A stretch of 64,000 bases of DNA from Thermodesulforhabdus norvegica (GCF_900114975.1 NZ_FOUU01000001.1:676886-740885), one strand, 5' to 3'; positions 18,820 through 30,207 are shown, numbered from the stretch's first letter. Numbers and translations: made by a program. Notes: generated from the letters alone by a model not told the origin.

Positions 18820-19582
18820 TTTGTTCGTGTTCGTCCTTTCGTGCTGCCAGGAGAAATTCCTTTATACCTCTTCCGTCTATGTAATCGTTAATGTAAAAGG
18901 GCTCGCCGTCTACCCGACCTATGTATCCTCCGGCCGATTTCACTATTATGCTGGGAGCGATGAGGTCTCTAAAACCCACATTGTAAAGCACGGCACCATC
19001 CGCACGACCTGCTGCAACGTAGCATATATGAGCTCCGGAACAACCCAGATTCCTTATCTTGCCCGGGAAGTTCGTCTTAAAGTGATCGTGAAATCTGGAG
19101 TAGGTGAACAACAGGCTTTCATTATTTGTGGGTTCACCTTCTTCGTGACATATTTCTTTACCGTTCCAGTAGGCCTTTTCGTCGGCAAAGGCCCAAAACA
19201 TGTCACCTGTCACGGGGATGAAATAGGCTCCGAAGACGGGCCAAAAATTTTCAACAAGGGCGAGGGAAATCCCCCACATGGGAATACCTGCCTGGAAGTT
19301 GGCCACCCCGTCCAGGGCATCGTAAACCCACATCAGGCCGGCCTCACCGTGGCGGTACTCTACCGCTTTGGTACCCTCGCCGAAGATGGCGGCCTCGGGA
19401 AAACTGGAACGGATTTCATCTCTCATTTGCCGATCTATGACCATTTCCGCCGATGTTACCAGTTCGTGGTCAAACTTAACGGAGGGGTTCCCCTTCCCGT
19501 AATATTGAAGCGCCACGGAAGCAACGTTTTTTAAAGCATTCAGGGCAAAACTCTCAATCTCACCTTTGGACAGCGATTCCAT
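18770..19582 (-). CDS. Inositol monophosphatase / fructose-1,6-bisphosphatase-like phosphatase
   Basis: A 270-residue protein of the Mg-dependent, Li-sensitive phosphatase superfamily. Metal-site motifs are GEGTK (Glu about residue 69), VYDALDGVANFQAG (about 86-99, the DxxDGxxNF motif) and FRDLIAP (about 204, equivalent to the WDxAA motif). The motif variants (DALDG in place of DPIDG, RD in place of WD) make it an atypical member, so the substrate (inositol phosphate, sugar bisphosphate, PAP) is open. GGAGG lies six bases before the ATG. It converges on and overlaps the end of the endonuclease V gene by 50 bases. Confidence 0.78.
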   Translation of the reverse strand: MESLSKGEIESFALNALKNVASVALQYYGKGNPSVKFDHELVTSAEMVIDRQMRDEIRSSFPEAAIFGEGTKAVEYRHGEAGLMWVYDALDGVANFQAGIPMWGISLALVENFWPVFGAYFIPVTGDMFWAFADEKAYWNGKEICHEEGEPTNNESLLFTYSRFHDHFKTNFPGKIRNLGCSGAHICYVAAGRADGAVLYNVGFRDLIAPSIIVKSAGGYIGRVDGEPFYINDYIDGRGIKEFLLAARKDEHEQIRSYLVRIDFPEKDQV

Positions 19583-19613
19583 TTCATTCCTCCAACTCCG
19601 GTTGTTTAACGTT

Positions 19614-20447
19614 TTATACAGCCTTACTCATCACCACCATAGAATGATTAAAACAGAAACCTTTCCTGGGTTTTAGAACTCCTTCCAGAACCTTTAAAAT
19701 CCTGTAGTTTAGTCCTGGATGTTTATACGCTGCGGTTGCCCGTGAAGCTTTCTGGGTTTCGTAGCATATGATTACCCCGTCGGAGGAAAGGGATTTTCCC
19801 AGGTTGTTCAGGAAGGTTATTGCGAGACCTTCACCTTCTACACGAAGATATTCACACACATTGGAACAGTACAAAATATCCGCAGTTCCGTCGATAATTT
19901 CCGATGCCATCTCAATTGAACCTTTGAAAATCCTGTAAGGCTTAATTTTCCTCTTCAGAAAGTTGAAGGTTTTCTCTTCTTCCAGATAGAACAGAAGTGG
20001 TACGAAAAGTGTGTCGGTCGGTCTCAGCCAATTTTTAAGCGGATTGGAAGCTTGAGGGCTTAAAATCAGTTCGTCCCAGTATTTCCGGGCATTTTTTTCC
20101 AGCCCGGGGCGAAGACGCGGGTAATTATTTCGTATCAGGTTCCACAGGGGTTCCGTATCACCCTTATCGATCAGGTCTTTAAAAAGATTTCTTAGGTCCC
20201 GAAAGCCTATCCCTTTCATAAAAAGCGGCTTGAGTTTATTCCACATACAGGCGTGTTCAGAGACATCAAAGGCTATTACTTCTGCGGCACTACGATAAAG
20301 AAAGTAAAGGGGCACATCTCCGCTCCCCGCAACGGTAAACACCCGTTTACCTTCTATTTCGACTTCTTCCGGCCAGAAGATCCACGGACATTCGGTCGAA
20401 AACAGGTAAGGAGGAGATTCCGGGTTAAAGCTTGATATTAAGGTCAT
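19614..20447 (-). CDS. DUF3419/BtaA-like methyltransferase-fold protein
   Basis: A 277-residue protein. It has a Rossmann-type AdoMet motif near residue 40 (VFTVAGSGDVPLYFLYR) followed by an acidic strand end (VIAFDVSEHA), and the N-terminal S-x-x-PESPPYLFSTECPW pattern seen in DUF3419 proteins. Members include BtaA, which moves a 3-amino-3-carboxypropyl group from AdoMet to diacylglycerol to make betaine lipids. Calling it that enzyme would be over-reach: similarity was judged by eye and the BtaB methyltransferase is not adjacent. The ATG at 20447 overlaps the preceding gene by 23 bases; an in-frame TTG at 20465 is an alternative. Confidence 0.6.
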   Translation of the reverse strand: MTLISSFNPESPPYLFSTECPWIFWPEEVEIEGKRVFTVAGSGDVPLYFLYRSAAEVIAFDVSEHACMWNKLKPLFMKGIGFRDLRNLFKDLIDKGDTEPLWNLIRNNYPRLRPGLEKNARKYWDELILSPQASNPLKNWLRPTDTLFVPLLFYLEEEKTFNFLKRKIKPYRIFKGSIEMASEIIDGTADILYCSNVCEYLRVEGEGLAITFLNNLGKSLSSDGVIICYETQKASRATAAYKHPGLNYRILKVLEGVLKPRKGFCFNHSMVVMSKAV

Positions 20448-20757
20448 TAAGCATGCGATCCGCAAAATCTATTATGTAGTCTCTCTGGATACGGGTGGCG
20501 TATCCGATACAGTTACATCTTATAACGTTGCGGCTTCTTATTAGCCACTCAAATCCGACATAGCGCCTGTGGAGATTTACTGCAAAATAAAAGGGCTGAC
20601 AGCTCTTGTGGGCTTTCTGGATCTCCGTGTAAAGTTCTTCAGGGATGTTAACCCAGTAGATTCCTTCCATTATCGTTGAATCGGCATTCTCGTTGAGATA
20701 CTCTCTTATCCTGTAAAAATCGGATTCGCGGAGCTGATCGATTACATACTGTTTCAT
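20425..20757 (-). CDS. Conserved-looking protein of unknown function (110 aa)
   Basis: I do not recognise this family. It is a small soluble protein with many Tyr, Arg and Ile residues and two Cys (one in the CNCIGYATR stretch near residue 80), no signal peptide and no membrane segment. The ATG is preceded by AGAGG and its stop lies inside the beginning of the BtaA-like gene, a translational-coupling arrangement that supports both being real and functionally linked. Confidence 0.6.
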   Translation of the reverse strand: MKQYVIDQLRESDFYRIREYLNENADSTIMEGIYWVNIPEELYTEIQKAHKSCQPFYFAVNLHRRYVGFEWLIRSRNVIRCNCIGYATRIQRDYIIDFADRMLNDLNIKL

Positions 20758-20913
20758 TTCCTCTGGCTCCCCCGGAAAGCAAAGGTTTTCTCATCGATGG
20801 ATCTAGCAAAGATGACTCCTTTCGTCAAATCTCTGGACTTTTGATTTGAAATGTAGCGTTAATTACTCGCCGGAACGACAGGACCGGCTGAGTGTCTAAA
20901 TTTTCCCTGTGGC

Positions 20914-20940
20914 ATAACCTTAAAGAGCGTGATAGGTTAT
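20914..20940 (+). promoter_or_regulatory. Inverted repeat upstream of gatB
   Basis: ATAACCT and AGGTTAT form a perfect 7-base inverted repeat 13 bases apart in the 270-base region between the divergent unknown gene and gatB. It could be an operator or a chance palindrome. Nothing else was recognised in this gap. Confidence 0.25.
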
Positions 20941-21043
20941 TTCCCGTAAAAAAGGTGAGATGTGATGGGGAATTGAGGCATGTCAGGTTTCATCCTGTTT
21001 ACGGGTGAGTGTTTTTAATTAAGAACTCATGGGAGACCTGCTC

Positions 21044-22483
21044 ATGGAGTACGAGGCTGTTATTGGGCTGGAGGTTCATGCTCAGTTAAAAACGAAGACA
21101 AAGATATTCTGTGGGTGTCCCGCCAGGTTTGGAGACGAGCCCAATACCAATGTTTGTCCTGTTTGCCTGGGTATGCCCGGTGCCCTTCCTGTACTTAATC
21201 GCAGGGTCGTGGAATACGCCCTGAAGCTTGCTCTGGCGACGAATTGCAGGATAGCCAGGATAAGTCGATTTGCCCGCAAGCATTACTTTTATCCGGATCT
21301 GCCCAAGAATTTTCAGATATCTCAGTACGAACTCCCCCTGGCAGAACAGGGCTGGCTTGAAGTGGAAACATCGGCGGGAACGCGCAGGATAGGCATACGC
21401 CGTATTCACATGGAAGAGGATGCAGGAAAACTGATACACGATGAGAGTCAGCCTCTGAGCTATGTTGACTATAACAGAACGGGCGTGCCACTGCTGGAGA
21501 TCGTAAGTGAGCCTGATATTCGTACACCGGAGGAGGCAGCCGCCTATTTGAAGGCTTTGCGGGATATCGTGGTTTATCTTGACATCTGCGACGGCAACAT
21601 GGAAGAAGGAAGCTTTCGTTGTGATGCCAACATTTCTTTGAGACCTGCCGGTAGCAGAGAGCTCGGGGTAAAGACCGAAGTAAAAAACATGAATTCTTTC
21701 AGGAATGTGCAGAAAGCTCTGGAATTTGAAATTAGAAGGCAGAAGGCTCTGCTTGAGCAGGGTAAAGCCGTAGTCCAGGAAACGCGTCTGTGGGATGCGG
21801 CACGGGGCATTACGGTAGGGATGCGGACCAAGGAAGAGGCGCACGACTACAGATACTTTCCCGATCCGAATCTCCTGCCCGTTGTGATCGACGACTCCTG
21901 GATAGAAGAGGTCAAAAAGTCCATTCCGGAGCTTCCGACGCCCAAAAAGAAGCGCTTTATGGAACAATATGGTCTGCCGGCTTACGATGCCGACATTCTC
22001 GTTTCCGACCGTGATCTGGCCGACTATTTTGAGGCTACCGTGAGGCTTTACGGTAAGCCCAAAACGGTCAGCAATTGGATCCTGTCGGAACTCTTGCGGG
22101 AACTCAACCGCGACAACCGTCCGGTTTCAGAATGTCCGGTAACACCTGAGAACCTTGCCGAGCTTTTGACCCTCATTGATGACCAGACCATAAGTGGGAA
22201 GATTGCAAAAAGCGTTTTTGAGGAAATGTATGCAACGGGAGAAAGGGCTTCCACAATTGTGGAAAAGCGTGGATTGAAGCAGGTTACCGACGAAGGGTTA
22301 CTTGAAAGTGTGGTTAGTGCCGTTCTCGATGAACATCCTGCGGAGGTTGAGAAGTACCTGAAGGGAGCCGAAAAGGTTATAGGATTCTTCGTGGGACAGG
22401 TTATGAGAAAAACCCAGGGCAAGGCCAATCCCCAGATTGTCAATCAGCTCTTAAGGGAGCATCTGGAAAAACGACGAAAGTAG
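21044..22483 (+). CDS. gatB: Aspartyl/glutamyl-tRNA(Asn/Gln) amidotransferase subunit B
   Basis: A 479-residue protein. The ATG at 21044 ([15 protein letters not shown]) has GGGAGA seven bases upstream; an ATG five codons earlier does not. Seen in order: [40 protein letters not shown] with zinc-type Cys pairs, [59 protein letters not shown], and a C-terminal helical/tail domain (about 330-479) with [12 protein letters not shown]. GatB is the kinase/tRNA-binding subunit that activates misacylated Glu-tRNA(Gln) or Asp-tRNA(Asn) for transamidation. gatA and gatC are not in the window. Confidence 0.97.
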   Translation: MEYEAVIGLEVHAQLKTKTKIFCGCPARFGDEPNTNVCPVCLGMPGALPVLNRRVVEYALKLALATNCRIARISRFARKHYFYPDLPKNFQISQYELPLAEQGWLEVETSAGTRRIGIRRIHMEEDAGKLIHDESQPLSYVDYNRTGVPLLEIVSEPDIRTPEEAAAYLKALRDIVVYLDICDGNMEEGSFRCDANISLRPAGSRELGVKTEVKNMNSFRNVQKALEFEIRRQKALLEQGKAVVQETRLWDAARGITVGMRTKEEAHDYRYFPDPNLLPVVIDDSWIEEVKKSIPELPTPKKKRFMEQYGLPAYDADILVSDRDLADYFEATVRLYGKPKTVSNWILSELLRELNRDNRPVSECPVTPENLAELLTLIDDQTISGKIAKSVFEEMYATGERASTIVEKRGLKQVTDEGLLESVVSAVLDEHPAEVEKYLKGAEKVIGFFVGQVMRKTQGKANPQIVNQLLREHLEKRRK

Positions 22484-22493
22484 GAGATAGAAG

Positions 22494-23561
22494 ATGTCGA
22501 ACTCTGGCATGGCGATACGGCCCGTTTTATGGGATGGAGATGTGTTCAGAGTACTGGACCAGAGGCTTTTGCCTCATAAGGAGCACTATATAGACTGCGA
22601 TACCAGTGATAAAGCCATAAGAGCCATAAAGAACATGGCCGTGCGGGGAGCACCTGCCGTGGGCCTTACCGGGGCTGCGGCCGTTGCCCTGGGGGCGAGA
22701 GAGATAGATGCCCGGGATGTGGATACCTTCATGAAAAAGTTCGATCGACTTTGTGATCGAGTTAAACGTGCCCGCCCTACGGGATATAACCTCGAGTGGG
22801 CGGTTGAACAAATGAGGCTGGTGGTCGTCGAAAACTTATCCATTGGCATAGACGCAATCGTAGAAAAGCTAAGGGAAAAGTCGGAGGCTCTTATTAACGA
22901 AGACATTGAAGTGAACCGTGCCATCGGTGCCTGGGGTAAAGATGTAATACCGGCGGAAGGAGCGGTGCTGACTTACTGTAATGCCGGAGGGCTGGCAACG
23001 GGCGGCTATGGAACCGCTCTGGGAGTTATCCGGGCTGCCTGGGAGGAAGGGAAAAAGTTCCATGTCTTTGCCTGTGAGACCAGGCCGTATCTTCAGGGAA
23101 GCAGGCTTACCATGTTTGAACTTTTGAAGGAGGGCATACCTGCTACCCTGATCACCGATAACGCGGCCGGCTTCCTGATGCAGAAAAAGAAAATTAATGT
23201 AGTCGTCGTGGGAGCCGACCGTATCACTGCAAATGGCGATGTGGCAAATAAAATCGGAACTTACTCCCTTGCAGTTCTTGCAAAAACTCACAACATACCT
23301 TTTTATGTGGCGGCACCCAGATCCACAATAGACCCGATGAAAAGCCGGGGAGACCAGATCCCTATCGAAGAGCGTCCCGGCAGGGAGATTACTCACCTCG
23401 GCGGAAAGGCCATAGCCCCTGCAGGGACCGAAGCGTTGTATCTGGCCTTTGACGTAACCCCCTCCCGGTACGTTTCGGGAATTATTACAGAAGTGGGGAT
23501 AATAACCAGGCCCTATACGAGAAACATAAGGCTTGCACTGCAGAAGGAGGCAGGTAAATGA
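22494..23561 (+). CDS. mtnA: S-methyl-5-thioribose-1-phosphate isomerase
   Basis: A 355-residue enzyme of the eIF-2B-alpha/MtnA family. It converts methylthioribose-1-phosphate to methylthioribulose-1-phosphate in methionine salvage. Diagnostic segments are MAVRGAPAVGLTGA (about residue 47), LTYCNAGGLATGGYGTALGV (about 160, with the catalytic Cys), CETRPYLQGSRLT, and VVVGADRITANGDVANKIGTY (about 238, with the catalytic Asp). It starts ten bases after gatB with AGGAGA as ribosome site, so it is co-transcribed with gatB. No other methionine-salvage gene is adjacent. Confidence 0.95.
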   Translation: MSNSGMAIRPVLWDGDVFRVLDQRLLPHKEHYIDCDTSDKAIRAIKNMAVRGAPAVGLTGAAAVALGAREIDARDVDTFMKKFDRLCDRVKRARPTGYNLEWAVEQMRLVVVENLSIGIDAIVEKLREKSEALINEDIEVNRAIGAWGKDVIPAEGAVLTYCNAGGLATGGYGTALGVIRAAWEEGKKFHVFACETRPYLQGSRLTMFELLKEGIPATLITDNAAGFLMQKKKINVVVVGADRITANGDVANKIGTYSLAVLAKTHNIPFYVAAPRSTIDPMKSRGDQIPIEERPGREITHLGGKAIAPAGTEALYLAFDVTPSRYVSGIITEVGIITRPYTRNIRLALQKEAGK

Positions 23562-23588
23562 CGGTTATGTGTTGCCCGTGGGATCCGT

Positions 23589-23687
23589 TCTGGTTTGGTA
23601 GGGTTGTGGCCCTGAATTTGACTTCTCACAGAGCCGCTGAGGACAGGGGGAAGTTTCCCCATTTCTGTGACCTCCTGTGAAATTAAC
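23589..23687 (+). repeat. Structured intergenic repeat, copy B (upstream of trmI)
   Basis: Second copy of the block found upstream of dnaK, here in plus orientation and ending 14 bases before the trmI start. The first half is about 87 percent identical to copy A. The second half has diverged but keeps a hairpin: TCACAG/CTGTGA pairs outside and a new GGGG-AAGTTT-CCCC helix inside. The small hairpin AGGGT-TGTG-GCCCT is kept with a changed base pair. It fills the whole mtnA-trmI gap. Confidence 0.7.
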
Positions 23688-23701
23688 ATGGGAATACTGC
23701 C

Positions 23702-24526
23702 GTGACCGTTTTTCAGCCGGGCGAATGGGTACTTCTCACAACCGATAAGGGCAAAAATTGGCTGGTTCGTCTTTCACCCGGAGAAAGTTTCTCGTGTCAC
23801 CTTGGTAGTATCTCTCACGACGATATCATAGGCCGTGAAGAAGGGCATTGCTGGGTTACACCAAAGGGCGTCAATGTGTTTCTGTTTCGCCCCGCAATGA
23901 AAGATCTTCTTTTCCACCTTCGGAGAAAGACTCAGATTATCTACCCGAAGGATGCGGCCATGATAATCTGTTACGGGGACATTCGGCCGGGACTGAGGGT
24001 TCTTGAGTCAGGTCTGGGTTCCGGGGCATTGACGCTTTTTCTGCTCTCGGCCATAGGCCCCGATGGCATGCTGGTTTCCGTTGAAATGCGGCCCGAGTTT
24101 GCAGACCTGGCGATGGACAATGTACGGAGATTTTTGGGGAACTTACCGGCACAGTGGAGCGTGGTCATCTCCGATATTGAAAACCCCGGCCTTAAAGGGC
24201 CCTTTGACCGGATCATTCTGGATTTGCCGGAGCCGTGGAAAGCGGCATCTGCCGCTTCGGAACTGCTTAAACCTGGTGGCATTATTGCCACCCTCAGTCC
24301 TCAGATTACTCAGGTACACGCCGTGGTGAAGGAGTTGAAACGCCGGGGTTTTCGTTTTCTTCAGACCTTCGAAGTACTTAAAAGGGACTGGTACATAGAC
24401 GAACGAAGGACTCGCCCTGTGGATCGTATGGTCGCACACACGGGGTTTCTCACCTTCGGAAGAAAAGTGATCTTACCCGGCGCACAGGCACTGCAAGAAG
24501 ATCTAGAAGAGGAGAATTCTTTTTGA
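23702..24526 (+). CDS. trmI: tRNA (adenine-N1)-methyltransferase TrmI (Trm61 family)
   Basis: A 274-residue protein with a GTG start. The N-terminal beta-rich domain (about 1-75) is followed by a class I AdoMet domain: RVLESGLGSGALTLFLLSAIG (about 99-118), SVEMRPEFADLAMDN, and motif IV ILDLPEPWKA (about 176-185). The linker YPKDAAMIICYGDIRPG is typical of the TrmI/Trm61 family that makes m1A58 in the T-loop of tRNA, a change tied to tRNA stability. Its last 77 bases overlap the opposite-strand LmbE-family gene. Confidence 0.88.
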   Translation: MTVFQPGEWVLLTTDKGKNWLVRLSPGESFSCHLGSISHDDIIGREEGHCWVTPKGVNVFLFRPAMKDLLFHLRRKTQIIYPKDAAMIICYGDIRPGLRVLESGLGSGALTLFLLSAIGPDGMLVSVEMRPEFADLAMDNVRRFLGNLPAQWSVVISDIENPGLKGPFDRIILDLPEPWKAASAASELLKPGGIIATLSPQITQVHAVVKELKRRGFRFLQTFEVLKRDWYIDERRTRPVDRMVAHTGFLTFGRKVILPGAQALQEDLEEENSF

Positions 24527-25322
24527 GACCCGCTAAAGAAAATCCTTCAACGTATCGATCCCGGAACTCCAGTAGTGCCAATAAATCGTCTCCTGCCTCT
24601 ATGCAAAAGAAAGCTTCGGCATACCGTACTCCTTCCAGCGTGAAAGTACGGGCCCGGTTTATGGCAACCACCACATCTTCGTAATGCCTGCACTGAAGCT
24701 GACTGCTGTAAGCCCTTATGGCCTCAATTTTCTTTGACATATAGCTGCTTATGTCAATAAGCCGGTTGGCCTCTCCCTGACGGCCTACCTCGTACATCCA
24801 GAATTGACCGGCGTATCTGCATCCGGCCAGAGTTTTCCACACAAAAAAAGCCGTAGCGCGATGATCAGGGTGGAACTCAAAAAGTGAGGGTACGAAAACC
24901 GTCCGGGGGCACAATGATTCAACGATCTCCCGAAAACGCGCTTCAAAAGCGGGACCGTGAGAAATCAATTGCCTGTCCGGAAAATCCCAGAAGTAAATCT
25001 CATGAACCCCCAGTAAATTGCAGGCCCTTCTGGCTTCTTCCTTTCGGGTTTTTCCGTCTCCTCCTGCCGATCCGTCCGTTACGAAAAGAACATAAACCCT
25101 GATTCCTTTTTCAACGGCGTTAACAATGGTTCCGCCCATTCCGAAGGTTTCGTCATCCGGATGAGGAGCGCATACCAGATAGGGCCCTTCAGGTAAAGGA
25201 GAACATTCGTAGGGTATTAGCTCCTGCTCCTGCTTCATACACCAATTCTCGGCTATAATTTCTAATTGGGTTATGCTGTTCTCGTACCTGCCGTTTAACG
25301 AAAAGTTTAAGGCGGAGTTCAT
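24450..25322 (-). CDS. LmbE/PIG-L family deacetylase
   Basis: A 290-residue protein with the zinc-binding motifs of N-acetylglucosaminyl deacetylases: CAPHPDDETFGMGG (about residues 51-64, with His-Pro-Asp-Asp) and FEFHPDHRATAFF (about 153-165). An Arg/Lys-rich C-terminal tail follows. The family includes BshB and MshB (bacillithiol and mycothiol synthesis), GlcNAc-phosphatidylinositol deacetylase and antibiotic-processing enzymes; nothing nearby tells which. The first ATG is used; an internal ATG near 25238 (MKQEQEL) is an alternative. It converges on trmI with a 77-base overlap. Confidence 0.82.
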   Translation of the reverse strand: MNSALNFSLNGRYENSITQLEIIAENWCMKQEQELIPYECSPLPEGPYLVCAPHPDDETFGMGGTIVNAVEKGIRVYVLFVTDGSAGGDGKTRKEEARRACNLLGVHEIYFWDFPDRQLISHGPAFEARFREIVESLCPRTVFVPSLFEFHPDHRATAFFVWKTLAGCRYAGQFWMYEVGRQGEANRLIDISSYMSKKIEAIRAYSSQLQCRHYEDVVVAINRARTFTLEGVRYAEAFFCIEAGDDLLALLEFRDRYVEGFSLAGLKKNSPLLDLLAVPVRRVRSLFFRR

Positions 25323-25507
25323 ACCGATTTCTCAAGGCTTCTTACGCCTTTCACCGGAAGTAGTCAACGGCAACGGAGGGTTAAAAATTCCAGAACGGCA
25401 GAAATTCCCGGAGTTCCCATTCACCGTGTAAAAGTTCCTTTCCTATTCGCATAGCCTGGTATATTGGTTAGCTGTTGGCCCCGGGCTCCCGCGGAAAAAT
25501 AAAGCCC

Positions 25508-25536
25508 TTGACAAATAGGAGTTATTACGATATTGG
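25508..25536 (+). promoter_or_regulatory. Candidate promoter of the Fur-family regulator
   Basis: TTGACA at 25508-25513 is followed after 17 bases by TATTGG, a weak -10 element. A/T-rich bases between them could hold the regulator's own box, but I see no clear PerR or Fur palindrome. The remaining gap from 25323 contains nothing I can name. Confidence 0.4.
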
Positions 25537-25561
25537 TTGAAGCCGAAATTAGGAGTTGCTA

Positions 25562-26011
25562 GTGCATAGTACAGAAACCAAAAAAGACGATCTTTTACAA
25601 TTCGAAAAAATCTGCCGTAAGTTTCGGCTTAAAGTCACTCCCCAGCGGATAGCGATCTATCGAGCCTTTATCTCGTCGGAAGATCATCCGTCGGCCCTGC
25701 AGATTTTCGAGAGATTGAGGCGGGACTTTCCTACAATATCTCTCGATACCGTCAACAGAACCCTGCAGACCTTTGTTGAAATGGGACTGGGTAAGGTGGT
25801 GGAAGGTACGGGAGAGCCCAGAAGGTTTGATCCTAATCTTAAAAAGCATCATCATTTTAGATGTTCCAGATGCGATAGGATTATCGACTTCTCACACCCT
25901 CCCTACGACTTTCTTGAAATCCCCCCTGATCTGAAAGATCGAGTGGCGGTTAAGTCGGTCAAGGTCGTTCTGGAAGGGCTCTGTGAAGAATGCCTTAGGA
26001 GCACTCGCTGA
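25562..26011 (+). CDS. Fur-family transcriptional regulator (PerR-like)
   Basis: A 149-residue regulator. A GTG at 25562 lies six bases after AGGAG; an in-frame TTG two codons earlier touches the ribosome site and is less likely. The N-terminal winged helix (about 20-85, LKVTPQRIAIYRAFISSEDHPSA, TISLDTVNRTLQTF) is followed by a metal-binding C-terminal domain with KKHHHFRCSRCDRIIDF (about 100-116) and the second Cys pair CEECLRS at the C-terminus, the structural zinc site of Fur/PerR proteins. It sits 75 bases upstream of katG, an arrangement like furA-katG, so it probably represses katG and answers to peroxide; PerR rather than Fur is an inference from context. Confidence 0.85.
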   Translation: MHSTETKKDDLLQFEKICRKFRLKVTPQRIAIYRAFISSEDHPSALQIFERLRRDFPTISLDTVNRTLQTFVEMGLGKVVEGTGEPRRFDPNLKKHHHFRCSRCDRIIDFSHPPYDFLEIPPDLKDRVAVKSVKVVLEGLCEECLRSTR

Positions 26012-26071
26012 GCTGTTCCGGACCCTGCGTCCGCCGGCGGACTTACGGTAGGGCAAAACCCGGAAATTTAA

Positions 26072-28291
<2,220 letters not shown>

Positions 28292-28299
28292 GCTTCGTA

Positions 28300-28332
28300 T
28301 CTGGAGGCGAGCTTTTCGCCTCCAGATCTTTT
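28300..28332. terminator. Intrinsic terminator after katG
   Basis: A perfect 11-base stem (TCTGGAGGCGA at 28300-28310 with 28316-28326) has a five-base loop and is followed by TCTTTT. It lies between the convergent katG and dctM genes and may serve both. Confidence 0.85.
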
Positions 28333-28347
28333 ACGAATTGCCGGTTT

Positions 28348-29631
28348 TTAATAGAGATTCAGGATTTTTGGAAGCATCAGTGAGAGTGAAGGAAAAAGTA
28401 TCACCAGTATAAGAGCAATCGTCATGGCCAGAACGAAGGGTATGACGGCAACGGAGGTTTCCTCCAGGTTTATGGAAGCCAGATTTGTTGTCACATAGAG
28501 ATTGACTGCCACAGGTGGTGTAAATTGACCTATGGCCAGATTGAGGGTCATAACGATACCGAACCAGAGCGGATCCCAGTTGAAGTGGGCAACAATGGGC
28601 AGAAGAATCGGCAAAAAGACGTAATAGATGGAAATCGCGTCGAGGAACATGCCGGCGATGAGAATGAGAAAATTCACGAGTATAAGGGCAGTGATCTGAG
28701 AAGAGGAGATGGAGAGGATTGCAGAAGCCATTTTTTCCATTACGCCCAGGGTTGATCCGGCCCAGCTGTAGAGTCCTGCCAGTGTGACAATCAGCAAAAC
28801 AACGGCCGATGCAAGAGAAGCCTGAACCAGTATTTCGTAAAAGTCTTTAAGGGACAGCGTTCTGTAGACTATCATTCCGACGAAGAGTCCGTAGAAGACG
28901 GCTACAACGGCGGCTTCCGTTGCTGTGAAGATACCACCGTATATACCCCCCAGGATTACCACTGGAGCAAGCAACCCCCAGAAGGCCTCCCGGAAAGCTC
29001 TGCCGATTTCTCGCAACGAACCTCTTCGCTCTCCCACATATCCTCTCTTTCGTGAAACCAGGTAGGCCGGAATGATTAACGACATTCCCGCAAGAAAGCC
29101 CGGGATTGCACCCCCCGCAAAAAGTGCGGGAATGGATGTCGTGGTTATTACTCCGTAAAGGATAAGGGCTATGCTGGGTGGTACTATTATTGCCGTCGAT
29201 CCACCGGCGGCGATGACGGCTGCGGCAAAAGCTTTTGAATAGCCTTTCCTTACCATCTCGGGTATTAGCACGGCTCCTATGGCTGCTGCATCTGCCGGTC
29301 CTGATCCGCTAATCCCGCCGAAGAAGACGCAAACGAGAACTGCAACGATGGCTATGCCCCCGGGGATGCCTCCAACTATGAGTGAGGCAAGATTAACAAG
29401 CCTGGCGGAAACCCCGCTTCGCTCGAGGATCATACCCGCAAGGATGAAAAAGGGGACGGCAAGTAGGGGATATTTTGCAATTCCCGAGTAGAAATTGGCC
29501 GAGCATACGAATATGCCGAGTTCGTATTTCCACATTGCCAGAAGTGCCATGGTTCCAAGTGCAACGGCAATAGGGACCCCAAGGAGGAGTAAAAGAAAAA
29601 GACCGCCGAAAAGAAGGAGTGTGGCTTCCAT
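28348..29631 (-). CDS. dctM: TRAP transporter large permease (DctM family)
   Basis: A 427-residue integral membrane protein with about 12 hydrophobic segments, of the ion-transporter superfamily. Family motifs include the N-terminal LLLLGVPIAVALG, PFFILAGMILERSG (about residue 58), GGISGSGPADAAAIGAVLIPEM (about 93-114) and the mirrored C-terminal half with GMFLDAISIYYVFLPILLPI and IGQFTPPVAVNLYV. It is the sodium-driven core of a tripartite ATP-independent periplasmic importer. Gene order is dctP-dctQ-dctM. Confidence 0.94.
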   Translation of the reverse strand: MEATLLLFGGLFLLLLLGVPIAVALGTMALLAMWKYELGIFVCSANFYSGIAKYPLLAVPFFILAGMILERSGVSARLVNLASLIVGGIPGGIAIVAVLVCVFFGGISGSGPADAAAIGAVLIPEMVRKGYSKAFAAAVIAAGGSTAIIVPPSIALILYGVITTTSIPALFAGGAIPGFLAGMSLIIPAYLVSRKRGYVGERRGSLREIGRAFREAFWGLLAPVVILGGIYGGIFTATEAAVVAVFYGLFVGMIVYRTLSLKDFYEILVQASLASAVVLLIVTLAGLYSWAGSTLGVMEKMASAILSISSSQITALILVNFLILIAGMFLDAISIYYVFLPILLPIVAHFNWDPLWFGIVMTLNLAIGQFTPPVAVNLYVTTNLASINLEETSVAVIPFVLAMTIALILVILFPSLSLMLPKILNLY

Positions 29632-29652
29632 CTATTCCCCTCAAAGAGAGCT

Positions 29653-30129
29653 TTACAAATCTTTACGAAACCCCTCTTTTACCGAATCCCATGTGTATTC
29701 CAAAATTCTTACCGTAATGAAAAAAATTCCGATCGGGATGGCCATGGTGTAGATCCACTGGGGGATCTGAAGGGCTTCCGATGTGGTTCCCAGAAGACGC
29801 TCGTCTTTAATCTGGATGATGGAGTAATAGGCTATCGTTAAAAAGAGTCCCAGTGACAGAACTGCGGCGAAAACCGTAAGACCGGCCTGTATCTTAGGGG
29901 AAAACCTCCTTTTAACGAACGCTATCCCGAGATGTAGCCCTCTTTTAAAGGCCGCTGCAGCTCCGAAGAGGGTCAAATACACAAGACCTGCAACCTCAAT
30001 TTCCTCGGTGAATGCAAAGGAATAGTTGGTAAAGTAACGGACGCAAACATTAAGAAAGGCAACTACGGCCATTATCAGAAGCAGTAGAGCGCAGAAAACT
30101 TCTTCAATCTGTCCGAAGAACTTTCTCAT
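29653..30129 (-). CDS. dctQ: TRAP transporter small permease (DctQ family)
   Basis: A 158-residue protein with four predicted membrane segments (about residues 12-32, 46-64, 85-106, 128-150), the standard DctQ topology. Signature stretches are NVCVRYFTNYSFAFTEEIEV and GLVYLTLFGAAAAFKRGLHLGI. It forms the permease heterodimer with DctM. It starts about 80 bases after dctP and ends 21 bases before dctM. Confidence 0.92.
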   Translation of the reverse strand: MRKFFGQIEEVFCALLLLIMAVVAFLNVCVRYFTNYSFAFTEEIEVAGLVYLTLFGAAAAFKRGLHLGIAFVKRRFSPKIQAGLTVFAAVLSLGLFLTIAYYSIIQIKDERLLGTTSEALQIPQWIYTMAIPIGIFFITVRILEYTWDSVKEGFRKDL

Positions 30130-30207
30130 TTTGCCGTAAATTCCGTACCGTTTGCCCTCAGGGTGCTGCCGCGGCGGCTGTTAAGGCCGCCACGGTTTCC
30201 TTTGCCC

